Source: Nitrospirota bacterium
Lineage (GTDB): Bacteria > Nitrospirota > Nitrospiria > Nitrospirales > NS-4
Direction: 5' to 3'
Assembly: GCA_005877565.1 (NCBI GenBank)
Contig: VBOK01000125.1
Coordinates: 1-12,260, forward strand
DNA: 12,260 nucleotides
Shown here: positions 7,341 through 12,260 of the stretch, in pieces
How the letters are laid out: each line of letters starts with the position of its first letter
Numbering within the stretch: position 1 is the first letter of the stretch
Notes under the pieces: generated by a model
What the model was told of the DNA's origin: nothing
The model's input: the letters and a program-made list of their open reading frames with translations, nothing else
Databases searched by the model: none
Position numbers and translations under genes: made by a program

Positions 7341-8465
7341 GTGAACGTCCCGTTGCTGGATTTGCGAGCGCAGTACCAGTCCATCCGGGCGGAGGTCATG
7401 GCGGCCCTCGAAGCGGTCTGCGACGAGCAGGCGTTCATCCTCGGGGCGCGCGTAGCCGATCTGGAGAAGGACATCCAAAAGTACGTCGGAGTAGGCCAGG
7501 CCGTCGGCGTGGCCTCCGGCACCGACGCAATCTTATTGTCGCTCATGGCCTGCGGCGTGGGACCGGGAGACGAGGTGGTCACGGTGCCGTACACGTTCTT
7601 TGCCACGGCCGGCTCCATCTCGCGCCTGGGCGCGAAGCCGGTGTTCGTGGACATCAAGCCGGACACCTACAACATGGATCCCGCGCAGCTCGACGGGGCC
7701 GTTTCGTCGAGGACCAAGGCCATCATGCCGGTGCACCTGTACGGCCAGTGCGCCGAGATGGAGCCGATATTACAGATTGCCGCCCGGAAGAGAATCCCGG
7801 TGATCGAGGACGCCGCGCAGGCGATCGGGGCGACCTGGCGGAGCCGCAAGGCCGGCTCGCTCGGGCAGGCGGGGTGCTTCAGCTTCTTTCCCTCCAAGAA
7901 CCTCGGCGGGTTCGGGGACGGCGGCATGGTCACCACCAACGATCAGGCGCTCGCCGACCGCGTCCGCATACTGCGGGTCCACGGCAGCCGCGTGAAGTAC
8001 GTTCACGAAGTGATCGGGCTGAACAGCCGGCTGGACGCGCTCCAGGCGGCGGTGTTGCGCGTCAAGCTGAAATACCTGGAAGAGTGGACCAAGGGCCGGC
8101 AGCGAAATGCTTCGCGCTATGAGGCCCTCTTCAAGCAGGCGAATCTGCTGGGTCGCGTGACCCTGCCCACGGTCACCGCCGAGAATCGCCACGTCTACAA
8201 CCAGTACGTCATTCGCGCACTACAGCGGGATCAGTTGCGGGCCTTCCTGCACGAGCAAGGGGTCGGCACCGAGATCTATTACCCGTCGCCCTTGCATCTC
8301 CAGGGCTGCTACAAGGACCTCGGCCATGGGCCGGGCTCGTTCCCATACGCGGAGAGCGCGGCCCAGGAGACGCTGGCGCTGCCCATCTACGCCGAGCTTA
8401 CCGAAGACCAGCAGACGTACGTCGTCGAGACGATCAAGAGGTTTTTTGCTAGGACCCGCGCGTGA
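7341..8465 (+). CDS. DegT/DnrJ/EryC1/StrS-family PLP-dependent sugar aminotransferase
   Basis: 374-residue enzyme that transfers an amino group, usually from glutamate, to a keto-sugar nucleotide. Landmarks: MNVPLLDLRAQY at the N-terminus; ASGTDAILLSL (58-68), the cofactor phosphate-binding turn; VPYTFFATAGS (82-92); IEDAAQAIGA (155-164) with Asp157 and Gln160 near the PLP ring; and SFFPSKNLGGFGDGG (181-195) with Lys186 as the Schiff-base lysine. The FFPSKNLG form and the N-terminus resemble the WlbE/WbpE/FdtB/VioA side of the family, which makes 3-amino or 4-amino sugars. A 3-keto substrate is an inference. No matching oxidase, epimerase or acetyltransferase is in the window, so the keto-sugar must be made by genes outside it. 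GTG start with a strong RBS; the stop overlaps the next gene (GTGA). Full length for the family. Confidence 0.92.
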   Translation: MNVPLLDLRAQYQSIRAEVMAALEAVCDEQAFILGARVADLEKDIQKYVGVGQAVGVASGTDAILLSLMACGVGPGDEVVTVPYTFFATAGSISRLGAKPVFVDIKPDTYNMDPAQLDGAVSSRTKAIMPVHLYGQCAEMEPILQIAARKRIPVIEDAAQAIGATWRSRKAGSLGQAGCFSFFPSKNLGGFGDGGMVTTNDQALADRVRILRVHGSRVKYVHEVIGLNSRLDALQAAVLRVKLKYLEEWTKGRQRNASRYEALFKQANLLGRVTLPTVTAENRHVYNQYVIRALQRDQLRAFLHEQGVGTEIYYPSPLHLQGCYKDLGHGPGSFPYAESAAQETLALPIYAELTEDQQTYVVETIKRFFARTRA

Positions 8466-10381
8466 AGCTCGCCTTCATTCCTCTGCGTCAACATCTTCGG
8501 CAATGTGTCACCGGTTATCCCATGGCCGTAGTCATGCTCGCCTGCTACTGGGCGATGGCCGTCAGCGGCGAGTTCGGCAAATCGGTGACATTCGATGAGA
8601 TTGTGCATCTCACCGGTGGCTACAGCTACTGGCTGACCGTCGATTACCGGCTGCAACCGGAGAACGGCGTGCTGCCGCAGCGCTGGGTTTCGCTGCCGCT
8701 GCTGCTCGGGGGCTACCGTTTTCCCGATCTCGATCAGCCCGCCTGGCGGGAAGCAAACGTATGGACGATCGGCAACCAGTTCTTCCATCAGCTTGGCAAC
8801 CCTCTAGAGTCCATGCTACTGCGGGGGCGGGCCATGATGGCACTGGCGGCAGCCGGTTTGGGATTGCTGGTGTATGCCTGGTCGCGGTCGCTGTTCGGGC
8901 CAACTGGCGGGACCGTTTCGCTGCTGCTTTACGTCTTTTGCCCCAGCATGTTGGCGTACGGAAGCCTGATGACGTCCGATCTGTTTATCACGCTGACGCT
9001 AACGGCGTCCGTTTGGTGTTTCTGGGCGATGCTCCGCAAGCGCAGTGTGCTTACTGTCCTGGGTTCATCCGTGGTGATGGGCCTTGTGTTCGTGTCCAAG
9101 AATTCGGCCGTCCTCATCCTCCCTATGGCATTGGCACTGGTGATCATTCACGTCATCTCCAGGCCGTCCGGAGTTGAGGAGGCAGTACATTCGAGCGAGC
9201 GCGACCCACTTCGGCCATTGAATCCATGGACCGTTGCGGCGGCGATAGCGGTGCACCTCATCGTTGTGGTTGCCGTGATTTGGAGTTTCTACGGGTTCCG
9301 ATATTCGGCATTCGGTCCGCTCCGGCAGGACGGCGACCGGTTCTTTCAAGAATGGGACGTCATCTTGGCCGATTCGGGACTGTCCGGTACAGTGATCACA
9401 TTCGCGCGCGATCACCGGCTTTTGCCCGAAGCCTATCTCTATGGGTTGGGCTTCACGCTCCACCATATAAGGGAACGTCCCGCGTTTCTCAACGGCCAAT
9501 ACAGCATGACGGGATGGTGGTACTTCTTTCCTTATGCGGTGCTCGTGAAGACTCCGCTACCGTTGTTTGCCATCCTGGTTCTTGCCTTGTTCGCGCTTGC
9601 GAGGCGTGCACGGGATGGGCCAGCCTTTGACCGGACTGCCCCGCTCTGGGTATTGCTGCTGATCTATTGGACGGCGGCGCTGGGAAGCCATCTCAATGTC
9701 GGCCACCGCCACATCCTGCCGACGTATCCGGCCATGTTCATTCTGGCCGGAGCCGCCGCCTACTGGTTTGGGACCCAAAACCGACTTGCGTGGCGAGTGC
9801 TGTTGGCTTGCCTGGTGTGGTTTGTCGTCGAGTCATGGAGTATCCGACCCCATTATCTGGCCTATTTCAATCAGGTGGCTGGAGGCGAGCGGAATGGGCT
9901 GGGCGGGTCAACCCCGACGCCTGTCTACCTATCCTATTTCGGCAAGGGCAGCCCTAACTATTATCGCATCGAGGCCCAACGACTGCCGGTTATCTATTCC
10001 CTCGGCAAGAAAGAAATCCTTCCACTGACCGGCGGCGTCTACTGCATCAGCGCGACCATGTTGCAGGCGGTCTATCTGGAACCCGGAGGGAACTGGCGGC
10101 CGCTCTATGAGCAACTATACTGGCAAGTGCTCGCTGACATGGAGCGATATGCACAAACCAGCGGTGACATGGAGGCTCGTGCGCGCCTAGTCCACGAGAA
10201 AGGGCGGGGGTTCTGGGTGCAACGGTTTAAGCTGTATGATCAGCTGAGGTTCGGGCGGCTCGTGAGCTACTTGCGCCAGCGGGAGCCAGACGACAACGTA
10301 GGTTATTCCATTCTGGTTTATCGGCTGTCAGACGCGCAGGTTCAGGAGGCGCTCTACGGACCGCTCGCCGAACTTCAGTGA
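8462..10381 (+). CDS. GT39/PMT-type polyprenyl-phosphate-sugar-dependent membrane glycosyltransferase
   Basis: 639-residue polytopic protein of the ArnT/PMT (GT-C) class, using a lipid-linked sugar donor on the periplasmic side. After membrane segment 1 (about 20-36) comes SVTFDEIVHLTGGYSYW, with Asp45-Glu46 and His49 matching the DExxH signature of the first outer loop that binds the donor and metal. Further family marks are SDLF in the next loop, FPYAVLVKTPLPLF before a membrane helix, and NVGHRHILPTYP (412-423). The C-terminal soluble part includes PHYLAYFNQVAGG (463-475), VYLSYFGKGSPNYY (488-501), GVYCISATMLQ and LRQREPDDNVGYSILVYRLSD. In relatives as I recall them, about 25 residues with a DS(N/S)LDWGQDL motif stand between AYFN..GG and PVYLSYFG. 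Here that segment is missing. Starts with GTG in a GTGA overlap; last gene of the + unit. Acceptor unknown: glycan, lipid or protein. Confidence 0.85.
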   Translation: MKLAFIPLRQHLRQCVTGYPMAVVMLACYWAMAVSGEFGKSVTFDEIVHLTGGYSYWLTVDYRLQPENGVLPQRWVSLPLLLGGYRFPDLDQPAWREANVWTIGNQFFHQLGNPLESMLLRGRAMMALAAAGLGLLVYAWSRSLFGPTGGTVSLLLYVFCPSMLAYGSLMTSDLFITLTLTASVWCFWAMLRKRSVLTVLGSSVVMGLVFVSKNSAVLILPMALALVIIHVISRPSGVEEAVHSSERDPLRPLNPWTVAAAIAVHLIVVVAVIWSFYGFRYSAFGPLRQDGDRFFQEWDVILADSGLSGTVITFARDHRLLPEAYLYGLGFTLHHIRERPAFLNGQYSMTGWWYFFPYAVLVKTPLPLFAILVLALFALARRARDGPAFDRTAPLWVLLLIYWTAALGSHLNVGHRHILPTYPAMFILAGAAAYWFGTQNRLAWRVLLACLVWFVVESWSIRPHYLAYFNQVAGGERNGLGGSTPTPVYLSYFGKGSPNYYRIEAQRLPVIYSLGKKEILPLTGGVYCISATMLQAVYLEPGGNWRPLYEQLYWQVLADMERYAQTSGDMEARARLVHEKGRGFWVQRFKLYDQLRFGRLVSYLRQREPDDNVGYSILVYRLSDAQVQEALYGPLAELQ

Positions 10382-10464
10382 GTCCAGATTTTGTCGGGGG
10401 TGCTCTCGAACGGCGAGACGTGCATCATCCAGCCGAAGATCAGTAGGTAGAACGTCCCGCACCC
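10375..10464 (-). other. Possible gene remnant between the convergent units
   Basis: On the - strand, in frame with but after the TAA of the sensor gene, 29 codons read as PGCGTFYLLIFGWMMHV followed by SPFESTPDKIWTH and a TGA at 10377-10375. A hydrophobic stretch followed by a polar tail looks more like the C-terminal end of a small membrane protein than random translation. No start codon with an RBS precedes it, and the stop overlaps the last bases of the GT39 gene. I do not recognise the family. It may be the leftover 3' end of a deleted gene, or chance. The rest of the 92-base gap shows nothing else apart from the weak hairpins. Confidence 0.3.
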
Positions 10465-10500
10465 CGGCTCGCGTTATAGCCGCTCTTCTCTCTTTTCTTC
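10465..10500 (+). terminator. Weak candidate terminator at the 3' end of the polysaccharide unit
   Basis: CGGCT (10465-10469) can pair with AGCCG (10478-10482) around an 8-base loop, followed by a pyrimidine- and T-rich run (CTCTTCTCTCTTTTCTTC). The stem is only 5 bp, and the run lies in the 3' coding end of the opposite gene. A second possible pairing, GGGGTGC 10397-10403 with GCACCCC 10459-10465, has a 55-base loop. Neither is convincing; termination may be Rho-dependent. Confidence 0.25.
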
Positions 10501-11223
10501 AATTTTTGGCTGGTAACCGTACAGCTTCTGCGCGCAATCCTGGCAGATGCCGTGGGTAAACGATGCTTCCGAATGTTCCTCGATGTACGCTTCGATGTTT
10601 TTCCAATAGCCTTCGTCGGTCCGAATTTTTTTGCACGACGCGCAAATTGGCAACAAGCCTTTCATGGTCTTCACTTGAGCCAGCGCGTCCGTCAGATCGA
10701 GGATCAGGCGTTCCCTTTCCTCTTTGGCGTGCTGGCGTTCGGTGATGTCACGGGCAATCTTCGAAATCCCGATAATTTTCCCGGTCTCATCCTTGATCGA
10801 TGAAATGGTCAAGGAGACGTCAACCTCCTCTCCGTCTTTCCGTCGCCGCACGGTCTCAAAGTGTTCGATACGCTCACCTCGTCGAAGCCGGTCAATGATG
10901 GGAGGCTCTTCGTCCAAGCGGTCGGGGGGGATCAACATCGTGACCGGCTGCCCCAGGACCTCCTCCGCGGTGTACCCGAAGATGCGCTCTGCCCCGCTGT
11001 TCCAACTGATGACGATGCCGTCCAGGGTCTTGCCGATGATCGCGTCATCCGAGGACTCCACGATGGCCGCTAGTCGGGCCTTTGTCCCTTCGGCCCGTTT
11101 GCGTTCCGTGATGTCGGCGATGAAGGCGTTGAACCGATAGGAGGCGCCAACCTTCAAGGGAAGGATTGAGAGCTCCACGGGAAACTCCGTCCCGTCACGC
11201 CGCAAAGCGGTGATTTCGACCAA
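10474..11223 (-). CDS. C-terminal fragment of a split MASE1/PAS sensor: PAS end, second PAS, Cys4 module
   Basis: 249 residues, opening at a TTG that is not a believable start. The first residues, VEITALRRDGTEFPVELSI, are the middle of a PAS domain, ending in FIADITERKRAE (34-45). A complete second PAS domain follows: AIVESSDDAIIGKTLDGIVISWN through IGYTAEEVLG-like and IDRLRRGE segments to GISKIARDITERQHA (152-166). After a short coiled linker the C-terminus has LPICASCKKIRTDEGYW (191-207) and HGICQDC (224-230), so Cys194, Cys197, Cys227 and Cys230 form a likely metal-binding or redox CxxC pair. This tail is seen after PAS or receiver domains in many environmental bacteria; its function is not established to my knowledge. 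There is no HisKA, HATPase, GGDEF or EAL domain. The upstream half of the protein is in another frame (11154-12233), so this is most likely part of a pseudogene. Confidence 0.75.
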   Translation of the reverse strand: MVEITALRRDGTEFPVELSILPLKVGASYRFNAFIADITERKRAEGTKARLAAIVESSDDAIIGKTLDGIVISWNSGAERIFGYTAEEVLGQPVTMLIPPDRLDEEPPIIDRLRRGERIEHFETVRRRKDGEEVDVSLTISSIKDETGKIIGISKIARDITERQHAKEERERLILDLTDALAQVKTMKGLLPICASCKKIRTDEGYWKNIEAYIEEHSEASFTHGICQDCAQKLYGYQPKIEEKREERL

Positions 11224-12233
11224 CCGAAGATGACTTCAGCTCGAGGGTTCCAATTTGTGATGACGCCATGCTCGTCCATCCCAATCACCGCATCCAGGGC
11301 CATGTCGAGAATGGCCCGCGTGTCGGCTGCCTCGCGTGTCCGCGCTGCCTCCGCCCGCCTTTGTTCCACCGCACCGGCGGCCAGGGCCAGGGCCATTATG
11401 GCGGTGACACCCATGAAGGATTGCAGCAACAACAGTGACTCGTTCTGGGTTTCTCTGACAAAGGGGCCGAACCCCGACAACGTGCCCCAGATCGCAATCC
11501 CTGCGAGCAGCAACATGGCCGTCGCGGTTTCGCGGGGGCCGAACCGGAATGCCGTCCAAACCAGGACCGGAATACACAGGAAGCCCAAGGGATACGTTTC
11601 TATGGTGATCGGAAGCACCCCGCCAAACACGGCCAACCCCACGAGCAGAAGGGTCACAAGCAAGAGGCCCGCTTCCTTCACCTGAGCCAGAGTCCACCGC
11701 GCACGGGGGTCCTGACCCCAGAGCAGCAGGACCGGAGCCACAATGAGGGCGCCGCCTGCATCTCCCAACCACCAGGTGAGCCAGACGCGCCCATACTCGG
11801 CCCAGTCGGCGTAGCCGCCGAGAGCCAGGCTGGTCACCCCTATGAAGGGGCTTACCGTCATGCACGCCAGTGCAGCGAGGACTGCGAATTTGAAGACATC
11901 CTGCGGACGGTCAAAGGCGTGGGCGCCGTGGGCAAACCTGTTCACCAGGTAGGCGCCAGCGAGCCCTTCGAGGGTGTTACCCGTCGCGATGCCGAGCGTG
12001 GTGGCGACAGAACCTGCCGTGGTGAGGTTGACGAGGAACGCGCCCAGGAAGATGCCGGGCCACACGCGATAGCCCAACAGTAAGAAGGCGGCCAGCGCGA
12101 TGCCCGTGGGGGGCCATACCGCGGTCGCGCTGGCATGCACGAAGGCTAGCAGCAACCCCAGCTTGCCAGCCAGGACATACACAGCGGCGAGACCGAGGAC
12201 CACAACAGGAGGTGTCCCCCAGCGCGCACGCAT
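11154..12233 (-). CDS. N-terminal fragment of a split sensor: MASE1 membrane domain plus start of a PAS domain
   Basis: 359 residues as read. Residues about 8-290 form a MASE1 integral-membrane sensor domain with roughly eight helices. The diagnostic part is ATAVWPPTGIALAAFLLLGY (36-55), then WPGIFLGAFLVNL and TWWLGDAGGALIVAPVLLLW (153-172). A charged linker (VEQRRAEAARTREAADTR) leads to a PAS start: AILDMALDAVIGMDEHGVITNWNPRAE, stopping at FGWS (336-339). The last 20 residues, after 11217, are out of frame and not native. The true downstream sequence continues in another frame at 11220. ATG 12233 is supported by a purine-rich RBS upstream. MASE1 proteins usually carry kinase, GGDEF or PAS outputs and sense an unknown signal at the membrane. 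The gene faces the polysaccharide unit and shares no visible regulation with it. Confidence 0.8.
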   Translation of the reverse strand: MRARWGTPPVVVLGLAAVYVLAGKLGLLLAFVHASATAVWPPTGIALAAFLLLGYRVWPGIFLGAFLVNLTTAGSVATTLGIATGNTLEGLAGAYLVNRFAHGAHAFDRPQDVFKFAVLAALACMTVSPFIGVTSLALGGYADWAEYGRVWLTWWLGDAGGALIVAPVLLLWGQDPRARWTLAQVKEAGLLLVTLLLVGLAVFGGVLPITIETYPLGFLCIPVLVWTAFRFGPRETATAMLLLAGIAIWGTLSGFGPFVRETQNESLLLLQSFMGVTAIMALALAAGAVEQRRAEAARTREAADTRAILDMALDAVIGMDEHGVITNWNPRAEVIFGWSKSPLCGVTGRSFPWSSQSFP

Positions 12234-12241
12234 CAGCCGGT

Positions 12242-12250
12242 CTCCCCTCC
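12242..12250 (-). promoter_or_regulatory. Ribosome binding site of the MASE1 sensor
   Basis: On the - strand GGAGGGGAG stands about 8 bases before ATG 12233, fixing the start used for the MASE1 protein. Only 27 bases upstream of the ATG are inside the window, so no promoter can be assessed. Confidence 0.6.
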
Positions 12251-12260
12251 GTATTTAGAA

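Noticed and set aside
8438..8450. Run of six T (8442-8447) near the end of the aminotransferase as a slippery site or terminator
   Set aside because: It encodes an ordinary Phe-Phe pair in frame, no stable hairpin precedes it, and the next gene overlaps immediately downstream.
10395..10467. Inverted repeat GGGGTGC / GCACCCC as a mobile-element end or strong terminator
   Set aside because: Only 7 bp with a 55-base loop, no T tract directly after it, no flanking target duplication and no transposase nearby.
1..12260. CRISPR array, tRNA, rRNA, insertion sequence, toxin-antitoxin or prophage module
   Set aside because: I found no regularly spaced repeats, cloverleaf-like segments, transposase motifs or phage genes. 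Nearly all of the window is accounted for by envelope polysaccharide genes and one sensor.

Overview
The window is about 12.3 kb of GC-rich DNA from what looks like a Gram-negative-type bacterium. It holds most of a surface-polysaccharide (exopolysaccharide or O-antigen-like) gene cluster on the + strand, facing a membrane sensor gene on the - strand. The MASE1/PAS sensor with a C-terminal CxxC...CxxC module, and the style of the sugar genes, would suit Nitrospirota or a similar environmental lineage. That placement is a guess: no rRNA, tRNA or other marker gene is present.

Positions 2-10381 (+) read as one transcription unit. In order it holds the tail of a glycosyltransferase, an AsnB-type glutamine amidotransferase, a GT4 glycosyltransferase broken by a frameshift, a DUF218/YdcF-like membrane protein, a WecA/MraY-like polyprenyl-phosphate sugar-1-phosphate transferase, an FAD oxidoreductase related to UDP-galactopyranose mutase, a second GT4 glycosyltransferase, a DegT/DnrJ/EryC1-type sugar aminotransferase, and a large GT39/PMT-type membrane glycosyltransferase. 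Nearly every junction is a 1-4 base stop/start overlap (TGATG, ATGA, GTGA) or, in one case, a 22-base overlap. The exception is the aminotransferase, which has a short gap with a strong AAGGAGG ribosome binding site.

Inferred working model: the WecA-like enzyme loads the first sugar phosphate on undecaprenyl phosphate. The cytoplasmic GT4 enzymes extend the chain. The aminotransferase, the amidotransferase and perhaps the FAD enzyme make or modify amino- or amide-bearing sugars. The GT39 protein adds a sugar from a lipid carrier on the periplasmic side. No flippase, polymerase, exporter or exosortase is visible, so the cluster continues upstream and/or elsewhere.

Positions 10474-12233 (-) held one gene, MASE1-PAS-PAS-Cys4, now split by an out-of-frame internal deletion in its first PAS domain. 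Between the two convergent units lie 92 bases with no strong terminator but with a short minus-strand protein-like remnant.

The most notable feature is damage: a +1 frameshift in a G-rich stretch of one glycosyltransferase, an out-of-frame gap in the sensor, and an apparent in-frame loss of a conserved segment in the GT39 protein. Either this region is decaying or the assembly has errors. I do not see a clearly new biological system. The less ordinary points are the WecA-like enzyme without the family His cluster, the Cys4 output module with no kinase, and the amidotransferase/aminotransferase combination.
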